61,789 nt of DNA from Gemmatimonadaceae bacterium (GTDB lineage Bacteria; Gemmatimonadota; Gemmatimonadetes; Gemmatimonadales; Gemmatimonadaceae). The stretch spans positions 1-61,789 of the forward strand of contig JAICNG010000009.1 of NCBI GenBank assembly GCA_025931335.1. The letters are read 5' to 3'. Shown one piece after another: positions 16,007 through 22,548 of this stretch. A program made the translations under genes and the position numbers. The stretch's first letter is position 1; each line of letters opens with the position of its first letter. Below the pieces are notes generated by a model that saw nothing but the letters and a program-made list of their open reading frames with translations, had not been told where the DNA came from and did no database searches.

Positions 16007-16425
16007 CGGCGCTGGGCGTCGTGCTCGCGGCCGTCACCGTCGTGAGCGGGGCGTGCAACAACGTCGACATGCGCTTCGGGCCGGGCGTGCAGATCGGCAC
16101 CCACACCGGCTCGAGCGCGCAGCACGGCGCGGTCGTCGGGGTGTGGACGCGGGTCGTCGTCATCACCGACAACGCGGGGAACGCGCACAGCTCGCGGACT
16201 ACGTGGGAGTTCCGCTCCGACGGGAGCGCGACCCGCACGCTCGTCACACAGAATCTGAGCGCCGGCATCTCCGACGTGCTGACGGCGAGCGCGACCTGGC
16301 GCACGGAAGGCTCGGCGCTGGTGATCACGTTCCGTTCCCCGGATTCCGGGACGTCGCGCTTCGCCTTCTCGGTGTTCGGCAACGTGCTCACGCTCGACGG
16401 ACGCGACTTCGTGCGCATCGGCTGA
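15922..16425 (+). CDS. Small lipoprotein, lipocalin-like beta protein, unknown function
   Basis: Up to 167 residues, starting at ATG 15922, which has GGAGGTG at 15911-15917. This start gives an 85-bp overlap with the DUF92 gene; a later start near the signal sequence is possible. A hydrophobic stretch ends at the lipobox VSGAC (about residue 45), unusually far from the proposed start. The mature part is beta-rich: GVWTRVVVITDNAGNAHSS, WEFRSDGSATRTLV, WRTEGSALVITF and VLTLDGRDFVRIG. The layout of alternating strands with a WxF/Y start resembles lipocalin-like lipoproteins. Its stop is immediately followed by the ATG of the radical SAM gene. No function can be assigned. Confidence 0.6.
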   Translation: MDDQRCGERVVRCRGRSGGARRLTRARVAALGVVLAAVTVVSGACNNVDMRFGPGVQIGTHTGSSAQHGAVVGVWTRVVVITDNAGNAHSSRTTWEFRSDGSATRTLVTQNLSAGISDVLTASATWRTEGSALVITFRSPDSGTSRFAFSVFGNVLTLDGRDFVRIG

Positions 16426-17895
16426 ATGGCCGCCTCGACGAAAGGGCGCGTGCTGCTCGTCAGCACCAACCGCGAGCGCGCGCCGCAACCGGTGATGCCT
16501 AACGGCGTGGCGTGCGTCGCCGCCGCGGTCGCGCGAGCCGGCTACGACGTGCGCGTCCTCGACCTGTGCTTCGCGCGCGACCCCATCCGTGAGGCACGCG
16601 ACATTGCGCTGGCGTTCGCGCCCGACGTCATCGGGGTCTCGGTGCGGAACATCGACAACAGCGACCTGCTCGCCCTGCGCCACTACACGCCGGAGGCGAT
16701 GGCGGTCGCGCGCGCGCTGCGCGCCGCGGCGCCGCACGCGAGCGTCATCGCGGGCGGCGCCGCCTTCGGCGTCGCGCCGGCGTCGCTGACGGACGCGCTG
16801 GATGTCGACTGGGCCGTGGCTGGTGATGGGGAGCGGGCGACGATCGCCCTCGTCGACGCGCTGGCGGCGGGCCGCGATCCCGGAGCGGTTCCCGGACTCG
16901 TCAGGCGTGACGCCGCCGGCACGCGCCTGGTGCCCCCGGGCGGCGATGAAAGCCTTGGCGCGCTCCCCGAGACCCGCATGCAGGACTGGATCGACGTTCG
17001 CGCCTACCAGCGCCGCGGCGCGACGGTCCCGATTCAGACCAAGCGTGGATGCGTCTTCAGGTGCGTCTACTGCACCTATCTCAACGTGGAGGGATGGGGC
17101 TACCGCCTTCGCGATCCAGCATCGGTGACCGATGAAATCGCGGGGCTGGCGCGCGAGCGAGGCATTCGACGCTTCGAGTTCGTCGATTCGACGTTCAATG
17201 CGCCCCCGCGACATGCGATCGCCGTCTGCGAGTCGATCGTGCGACGCGGGCTCCGCGTGCACCTCGACACCACCAACTTCACTCCGGCGGCCGCCACCCC
17301 CGAGCTTCTCGCGGCGATGCGGCCCGCCGGGTTCCGCTGGCTCGGCATCACCGCGGAGAGCGCGAGCGATCCGGTGCTCGCCCGTCTCGAGAAAGGCTTC
17401 GACGCCGACCAAGTGCGAACGGTGGCGGACCGCGTGGAGCGCGCGGGGATGCGCGTCCTGTGGATCTTTCTCGTCGGCGGCCCGGGAGAGACGCGCGCGA
17501 CTCTCGACGAGACGCTGCGGTTCGCGGAGTCGCGGCTGTCGCGGGGAGACGCGGTGTATCTCACCGTGGGCCTGCGCATCTACCCGGGAACGACGTTGCA
17601 GCGTATCGCGACCGATGAAGGTGTCGTCGGCGCCGACGACTCGCTCCTCACGCCGACGTTCTACTTCTCGCCCGCGCTCGATCGCGCCGTCGCCGTCGCG
17701 CGCCTTCGCCAGTTCGCGGAGCGGCACCCGCGGTTCATGTTCTCCGCCGACTCGCGGTCGTCGCTCCTTCCCTATCTCACCCGGCTCGCCTCGTTCCTGC
17801 GGTTGCCCGGCCCGCATTGGCGCTACATGGGGACCTTTCAGCGCCTCGCGCGCGCGAGCGGGCGCATCTGGAAGCCGGAGCGTGTCCCCGCGTGA
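16426..17895 (+). CDS. B12-binding domain radical SAM protein
   Basis: A 489-residue enzyme. An N-terminal cobalamin-binding-like Rossmann domain (VLLVSTNRERAPQPVMPNG, then ADVIGVSVRNIDNSD-type strands) fills about residues 5-160. The radical SAM core starts with GCVFRCVYC at about residues 207-215, the CxxxCxxC cluster motif. It continues with FEFVDSTFN, WLGITAESASDPVLARLEKG and IFLVGGPGETRATLDETL. Members of this class methylate unreactive carbons or rearrange rings; BchE is one relative. Position in a run with FAD reductase, flavin reductase, methyltransferase and ketosynthase genes suggests tailoring of a lipid or polyketide. The ATG follows the previous TGA directly, and its own TGA overlaps the next GTG. 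The substrate is unknown. Confidence 0.8.
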   Translation: MAASTKGRVLLVSTNRERAPQPVMPNGVACVAAAVARAGYDVRVLDLCFARDPIREARDIALAFAPDVIGVSVRNIDNSDLLALRHYTPEAMAVARALRAAAPHASVIAGGAAFGVAPASLTDALDVDWAVAGDGERATIALVDALAAGRDPGAVPGLVRRDAAGTRLVPPGGDESLGALPETRMQDWIDVRAYQRRGATVPIQTKRGCVFRCVYCTYLNVEGWGYRLRDPASVTDEIAGLARERGIRRFEFVDSTFNAPPRHAIAVCESIVRRGLRVHLDTTNFTPAAATPELLAAMRPAGFRWLGITAESASDPVLARLEKGFDADQVRTVADRVERAGMRVLWIFLVGGPGETRATLDETLRFAESRLSRGDAVYLTVGLRIYPGTTLQRIATDEGVVGADDSLLTPTFYFSPALDRAVAVARLRQFAERHPRFMFSADSRSSLLPYLTRLASFLRLPGPHWRYMGTFQRLARASGRIWKPERVPA

Positions 17896-19157
17896 CGGCG
17901 GCTGACGTCATCGTCGTTGGCGGCGGGCCGGCCGGAGCATCGACGGCATTCGCGCTGGCGCGCGCGGGGGTGAACGTCCTCGTCATCGATCGGGAGCGCT
18001 TTCCGCGAGACAAGCCGTGCGCGGAGTATCTGAGTCCGCAGGCATCCCGGGTGCTCGACGCCATGGGCGTCCTGTCGGCGGTCGAGGAGTGTGGCGCATC
18101 GCATCTCGCGGGAATGGTCGTGCGCGCACCCTCCGGCCGGCAGCTGCGTGGTGACTTCGTCGCGGAGCACGGCTATCGGGGATTCCGCGACCGCGGGCTC
18201 GCCGTGCGTCGTCTCGTGCTCGATGACCTGTTGCTCGACGCGGCCCGCCGCGCCGGAGCGCACGTGCTCGAGGAGACACGCGTGCTCGACGTGCGGCGCG
18301 ATGCCCGCAGTCGAGCGAACGGCGTCGTCACGTCGGGCGGCGTGGGCCCGCGCGCGCTTGCGGCGCAGCTCGTCATCGGCGCCGACGGGCTCAGGAGCAT
18401 CGTCGGCCGGCGTCTGGGTCTCATTCGCGGCGGCCGCTTCCCGCGACGCATCGCGCTCGTGTCGCACTGGCGTGGAATCGCGGACATGGGTGACTGCGGC
18501 GAGATGCACGTGGAGCGCGACGGGTACGTGGGCCTCGCGCCGGTGGATGACGGGCAGGTGAACGTCGCGATCGTCATCCCTGCCTCACGAGCGCGCACGA
18601 TCGGCGGCGACGCCGGGCACTTCGTGTCGGCGTGGCTCGCCCGGCGCCCGCACCTCGCCCCCCGCTTCGCGCGCGCGGAGCGCGTGTCGCCGGTCGCGGC
18701 GACCGGGCCGTTCAACGTGCGGGCGCCTCGCGCGTGGTCCCCGGGCGCGCTCCTCGTGGGCGATGCCGCCGACTTCTTCGATCCCTTCACCGGCGAAGGG
18801 ATCTACGCCGCGCTGCGCGGGGGCGAGCTCGCGGCCGCCGCGGCGCTTCGCGCGCTCGAAAGCGCAAGCCCCGACGCGGCGCTTCGCGACTACGACCGCC
18901 TGCGGCGGAAGGAGTTTGGCGGGAAGTGGCGCGTGGAGCGTCTCGTCGGCGCGGCGGTCGCGTTCCCCTCGCTGATCGAGCGCGCGGCGATCGCACTCTC
19001 GCGGCGCAAGGACCTCGCCGACCTGTTCGTCGGGGTCACCGGCGACTTCGTTCCCGCTCGCGAGGTATTGCGCCCGTCCTACCTCCTGGCGTTGCTTCTC
19101 CCGTCCCTTGGCGCCGCTGGCGCAACCCGGCCCCCCGTACCCGCGCACGAGAGCTGA
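17892..19157 (+). CDS. FAD-dependent oxidoreductase, geranylgeranyl reductase family
   Basis: A 421-residue flavoprotein. It begins with the dinucleotide-binding motif VIVVGGGPAGASTAFALARAG. The family ERFPRDKPCAEYLSPQA segment follows at about residue 38, then the second FAD motif GALLVGDAADFFDPFTGEGI at about 285-305. These are the marks of the geranylgeranyl reductase / BchP-type group, which also contains halogenases and polyketide-ring hydroxylases. The next gene encodes a flavin reductase, which would suit an enzyme needing reduced flavin. GTG 17892 overlaps the radical SAM stop as GTGA. Ring hydroxylation or double-bond reduction of an isoprenoid or polyketide are both possible; sequence alone does not decide. 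Confidence 0.85.
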   Translation: MTAADVIVVGGGPAGASTAFALARAGVNVLVIDRERFPRDKPCAEYLSPQASRVLDAMGVLSAVEECGASHLAGMVVRAPSGRQLRGDFVAEHGYRGFRDRGLAVRRLVLDDLLLDAARRAGAHVLEETRVLDVRRDARSRANGVVTSGGVGPRALAAQLVIGADGLRSIVGRRLGLIRGGRFPRRIALVSHWRGIADMGDCGEMHVERDGYVGLAPVDDGQVNVAIVIPASRARTIGGDAGHFVSAWLARRPHLAPRFARAERVSPVAATGPFNVRAPRAWSPGALLVGDAADFFDPFTGEGIYAALRGGELAAAAALRALESASPDAALRDYDRLRRKEFGGKWRVERLVGAAVAFPSLIERAAIALSRRKDLADLFVGVTGDFVPAREVLRPSYLLALLLPSLGAAGATRPPVPAHES

Positions 19158-19162
19158 CCGAC

Positions 19163-19639
19163 ATGCCGATCGACAGCGCCACGTTCCGAAGCGTCCTCGG
19201 CCGCTTCGTCTCGGGCGTCACCATCGTCACCGCGCGTGACCGCGACGGTGACGACCACGGGATGACGGCCAGCGCATTCTGCTCGGTGAGCCTCGACCCG
19301 CCGCTGGTGCTGGTATCGATCGCGCACGATGCGACGCTACATCCCGTCCTCCTCGTCCAGGAGGAAATGGCGGTGAGCATTCTCACCGCCTCGCAGGAGG
19401 CGATCGCTCGCCGGTTCGCCGAGAAGCTCGACAATCGCTTCGATGGCGTTGGCTTCGTGCGTGGGGTCACCGGGGCCCCGCTCATCGACGGCGCGCTCGC
19501 GCACATCGAAGGGCGAGTGATTCATCGCCACCCGGGCGGGGACCACACGATCTTCGTCGCCGAGGTGCTGGCCGCGTCGGCGACGATGGACGAGCCGCTC
19601 CTCTACTATCGCGGCGGCTACGCCCATCTCCCGCGGTGA
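19163..19639 (+). CDS. Flavin reductase family protein (FMN-binding split barrel)
   Basis: A 158-residue protein matching the flavin reductase-like split-barrel family: FRSVLGRFVSGVTIVTARD at the N-terminus, GMTASAFCSVSLDPPLVLVS at about residues 34-53, and FVAEVLAASATMDEPLLYYR with GGYAHL at the end. Such proteins supply FMNH2 or FADH2 to partner monooxygenases using NAD(P)H. It starts 5 bp after the FAD oxidoreductase gene and ends 1 bp before the methyltransferase gene, so a two-component oxygenase pair with its upstream neighbour is plausible. Confidence 0.9.
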   Translation: MPIDSATFRSVLGRFVSGVTIVTARDRDGDDHGMTASAFCSVSLDPPLVLVSIAHDATLHPVLLVQEEMAVSILTASQEAIARRFAEKLDNRFDGVGFVRGVTGAPLIDGALAHIEGRVIHRHPGGDHTIFVAEVLAASATMDEPLLYYRGGYAHLPR

Positions 19640-19640
19640 C

Positions 19641-20348
19641 GTGGCGCTGCTGACGCCACGCCGTCGTCACGGCCAGGAGTACCTCGACGACCCCACGCTC
19701 GGGGCGCGGTTCGCGAAGCGGTCGATGGGCGATGTCGCCCGCTCGAACGCGCTGTTCGGCGGCGCGCACGCCGTGCTCGCCGAGCTGGAGGATCTCTTTC
19801 GCGCTCCGGGCGCGGCGCGCTCCCTCACGATCCTCGACGTGGGCACCGGGCTCGGCGACATCCCCGCCCGCGTCCGCGCGAAAGCGTCGGCACACGGAGT
19901 GACGGTGTGCACGACGGGGCTCGACACGAGCGAAGTCCTGGCGCTGGCCGCGCACGGCGCGGATCTGCCCGTCCTGCGCGCCGACGCGCGACGTCTGCCG
20001 ATCGCCGACGACGCATTCGACGTCGTCCTCTGCTCGCAGGTGCTGCACCATTTCGCCGGCGACGACGGAACGGCGCTGCTGCGCGAGCTGGACCGCGTCG
20101 CGCGCCGTCGCGTGATCGTGAGCGACATTCGCCGCAGCTGGGTCGCTGCCGCCGGCATCTGGCTTGCTTCATGGCCACTGCGATTCCACCCAGTGAGCCG
20201 GCACGATGGCGTGGTGTCGGTGCTGCGTGGGTTCACGGTCGATGAGCTGGCCGGTGTCGTGGGGGCGGCCGTGGGAGTGACCCCCCGTGTGCGACGGCAC
20301 CGCGGGTTCCGTGTAACGGCATCGTGGACGCCTCACCGTTTTCAGTGA
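19641..20348 (+). CDS. Class I SAM-dependent methyltransferase
   Basis: A 235-residue methyltransferase. Motif I is TILDVGTGLGDIPAR at about residues 63-77. An acidic residue ends the second strand (TTGLDTSEVLALA), and ADARRLPIADDAFDVVLCSQ with VLHHF forms motifs II-III. The GTG at 19641 lies one base after the flavin reductase stop. It belongs to the broad UbiE/Methyltransf_11 type that acts on quinones, sterols or polyketides. It closes the first block of the operon; a word-repeat element separates it from the SRPBCC gene downstream, so transcription may be attenuated there. Confidence 0.85.
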   Translation: MALLTPRRRHGQEYLDDPTLGARFAKRSMGDVARSNALFGGAHAVLAELEDLFRAPGAARSLTILDVGTGLGDIPARVRAKASAHGVTVCTTGLDTSEVLALAAHGADLPVLRADARRLPIADDAFDVVLCSQVLHHFAGDDGTALLRELDRVARRRVIVSDIRRSWVAAAGIWLASWPLRFHPVSRHDGVVSVLRGFTVDELAGVVGAAVGVTPRVRRHRGFRVTASWTPHRFQ

Positions 20349-20366
20349 CAGTGCAGTAACATCATT

Positions 20367-20571
20367 CCAGGCATCCAGTTTCAAGGACATGCGGATGCGG
20401 CGGATGTGCAGCGGATTCCGCGGAGTGCTCCGAGCGCATTGAGCCTTCCACTGCATGAACAAAGAAAGGAATGGCTTTGGTCGCGCGAGGAAGGTTCTTT
20501 GGCATTAGCAAACATCCGCCTGATCCGCCGCATCCGCCGCATCCGTATGCCCTTTGAACCTGGGTGCTTGG
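20367..20571. repeat. Long fold-back element, GCGGATGCGGCGGATG family
   Basis: The left arm at 20367-20406 and the right arm at 20531-20571 are imperfect inverted copies of about 40 bp. Both contain the tandem word GCGGATGCGGCGGATG and a CAGTTTCAAGG-like outer part. The roughly 120-nt middle carries more loosely related words (GCGGATTCCGCGG, AACATCCGCCTGATCCGC). Unlike most others it lies between genes of the same direction (methyltransferase and SRPBCC). I see no convincing gene inside. Confidence 0.8.
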
Positions 20572-20614
20572 AAGGCGATTACCTGAGGCACGCAACCAGG
20601 GAGCGAGAATCACG

Positions 20615-21181
20615 GTGCGAGAACCGCTGATACTACCGCCGATGCCGCACGGGCGGCCGATGGAGACGCTCGACGAGCGCGTCGTCCGCGCTCCATTGCG
20701 CACGATCTTCGCGCTCGTTCGCGATGTCGAGCGCTGGCCCGCGCACCTCGCGCACTATCGCTGGGTTCGCTTTCGCGATCGCGCTCCCGATGGCGGCGGG
20801 ATCGTGGAGATGGCCGCATGGCGGCCCTTCGGGCTCGTCCGCTGGCCGACGTGGTGGCTCTCGGAGATGGCGGTGAGCGAGACGCGACCAGCCGTCCGCT
20901 TTCGGCACATTGGCGGCATAACGACCGCGATGGATGTCGAGTGGTCGTTCGAGGAGGTGGCCGGCGGCACCCACGTTCGCCTGTTGCACGTGTGGGACGG
21001 GCCGCGCTGGCCCCTGATTGGCGTGTTCGCGGCGACGGCGGTGATCGGTCCCGTCTTCATCCACGGCATCGCGTCACGTACGCTGGCGGGCCTGGCCGCG
21101 GCCGCCGAGCGGGTAGCGGGGGGCGCGCCCGGCGGTCATCATCCGGTAGCGGTTCATTCTCCTGGAGGATCGTCGTCGTGA
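20615..21181 (+). CDS. SRPBCC family protein (polyketide cyclase/dehydrase-like)
   Basis: About 188 residues with a START/SRPBCC-like hydrophobic pocket fold: ETLDERVVRAPLRTIFALVR, DVERWPAHLAHYRWVRF, then VEWSFEEVAGGTHVRLLHVW. SRPBCC proteins include aromatase/cyclases that fold polyketide chains, and lipid-binding proteins. A C-terminal hydrophobic helix (GVFAATAVIGPVFIHGIA) is typical of the aromatase-like group. The start is unsure: GTG 20615, ATG 20642 and ATG 20660 are all possible, and 20615 is given as the longest reasonable choice. Its TGA overlaps the GTG of the ketosynthase gene, so the two are translationally coupled. A role in ring closure of the ketosynthase product is inferred. 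Confidence 0.7.
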   Translation: MREPLILPPMPHGRPMETLDERVVRAPLRTIFALVRDVERWPAHLAHYRWVRFRDRAPDGGGIVEMAAWRPFGLVRWPTWWLSEMAVSETRPAVRFRHIGGITTAMDVEWSFEEVAGGTHVRLLHVWDGPRWPLIGVFAATAVIGPVFIHGIASRTLAGLAAAAERVAGGAPGGHHPVAVHSPGGSSS

Positions 21182-22422
21182 AGCAGAGGCGGCGCGTCGC
21201 GGTGACCGGCATCGGAGCGATCACACCGATCGGCACCGGCACCACCGGATTCTGGCAGGGGCTTCAGGAACAGCGCTCCGCGGTCCGCACCATCTCGCGG
21301 TTCGATCCGAGTCCATTCCGCAGCCACATCGCGGCCGAGGTCGCCGACTTCGATGCGACGGACTTCATCGAACGGAAGCGAGCCCGCCGCCTCGATCGCT
21401 TTGGCCAGTTCTCGGTCGCCAGCGCACGCCTCGCTCTCGAGGACGCGCGCATCGACCTCGCATCCGAGGACCGCGAGCGCATCGGCTCGATGATGGGAAC
21501 CGCACTCGGCGGCGTGGGGAACGCCGAAGAGCAGCTCGGCGTCTATCTGACGCGCGGCCTCAAGGATGTCGATGCATCGCTCGCGCTCACGGTGTTCGGT
21601 GGCGCGGCGAGCTGCAACATCGCGATCGAGTTCGGCGTGCAGGGGCCGAACCACACCAATGCGATGAGTTGCGCCTCGGGGACGATCGCCATCGGCGAGG
21701 GCTTCCGGCAAATTCGCGACGGCTACGCCGACGTCATGCTGTGCGGCGGCTCGGAGGCGCCGCTGTGGCCGCTGTGCTACGGTGCGTTCGCGATCATCCG
21801 CGCGATGTCGACGCGCAACGATGATCCGGGGAGCGCCTCACGACCGTTCGACAAGGACCGTGACGGATTCGTGATGGGGGAAGGCGCGGCCGTCCTCGTG
21901 CTCGAAGAGTGGGACCGCGCCGTGGCACGGGGCGCGCACCTCTACGGGGAGATCTGCGGGTACGGGCTGTCGAACGACGCCTACCACATGACGGCGCCCC
22001 GCCCCGATGGCTCACAGGCGGCGCGGACGATGCGGCGCGCCCTCGAGGACGCCGGTCTGGACGCCGGCGAAGTGCAGTACGTGAATGCGCACGGGAGCTC
22101 CACGCCGCTCAACGACAGCACCGAGACGCTGGCGATCAAGCAGGTTTTTGGCGACCACGCCTATCGACTCCAGGTGAGCGGCACCAAAGGCTACTACGGC
22201 CACGCGCTCGGCGCCTCGGGCGCGATCGAGGCGGCGATCTGCTCGCTGGCGCTGGCGAACGATTGGCTGCCGCCGACAGTCAACCTCGCGACGCCCGACG
22301 ATTCGTGCGATCTCGACTACATCCCGACGGCGGGCAGGCGAGCGAGGGTGGAGCACATCCTCAGCAACTCGTTCGGGTTTGGGGGGGTGAACGCCTCGCT
22401 CGTCATGAGGCGGGCGAGCTGA
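21178..22422 (+). CDS. Beta-ketoacyl-ACP synthase II family ketosynthase
   Basis: A 414-residue thiolase-fold condensing enzyme. The active-site cysteine is in NAMSCASGTIAIGEG at about residue 164. The two catalytic histidines are in NAHGSSTPLNDSTETLAIKQ (about 304) and KGYYGHALGASGAIEA (about 341). The end has NSFGFGGVNASLV. These are the FabF/KAS II hallmarks, and the Cys-His-His triad is intact. GTG 21178 has GGAGG at 21164-21168. The protein could extend fatty acids, but the coupling to a cyclase-like gene and tailoring enzymes suggests a dedicated role in a polyketide or unusual lipid. No acyl carrier protein gene is adjacent. Confidence 0.9.
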   Translation: MKQRRRVAVTGIGAITPIGTGTTGFWQGLQEQRSAVRTISRFDPSPFRSHIAAEVADFDATDFIERKRARRLDRFGQFSVASARLALEDARIDLASEDRERIGSMMGTALGGVGNAEEQLGVYLTRGLKDVDASLALTVFGGAASCNIAIEFGVQGPNHTNAMSCASGTIAIGEGFRQIRDGYADVMLCGGSEAPLWPLCYGAFAIIRAMSTRNDDPGSASRPFDKDRDGFVMGEGAAVLVLEEWDRAVARGAHLYGEICGYGLSNDAYHMTAPRPDGSQAARTMRRALEDAGLDAGEVQYVNAHGSSTPLNDSTETLAIKQVFGDHAYRLQVSGTKGYYGHALGASGAIEAAICSLALANDWLPPTVNLATPDDSCDLDYIPTAGRRARVEHILSNSFGFGGVNASLVMRRAS

Positions 22423-22429
22423 ACCCGGG

Positions 22430-22500
22430 GAAAAGGGTTCGGCCTTCTCCGGGAACGATCGCGGTGACGGCCCGAAGAACCGAAAAAAGCAGGGGCGCCG
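22430..22500. repeat. Hairpin plus partial copy of the GAAGAACC element
   Basis: A stem formed by CCCGGGGAAAAGG and CCTTCTCCGGG follows the ketosynthase gene and may end its transcript. Directly after it, CGGGAACGATCGCGG and CGAAGAACCGAAAAAAGC (22473-22490) match the outer end of the long fold-back elements found at 42433 and 43244-43532. It looks like a single end of that element family. Confidence 0.55.
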
Positions 22501-22548
22501 TGCCGTCTGACTTGCCTCCCTCGGCCAGCACCTGCATTCTGTGCTACC

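Noticed and set aside
15880-17817. A 645-codon minus-strand frame opposite the radical SAM gene
   Set aside because: Antisense shadow of a gene with an intact CxxxCxxC motif; no similarity or start context of its own.
14212-19157. V4R (BchJ-like), B12-radical SAM (BchE-like) and geranylgeranyl reductase (BchP-like) genes as a bacteriochlorophyll cluster
   Set aside because: All three families are broad, and no chelatase, reductase (BchLNB, BchXYZ), puf or carotenoid gene is present in or near the stretch.
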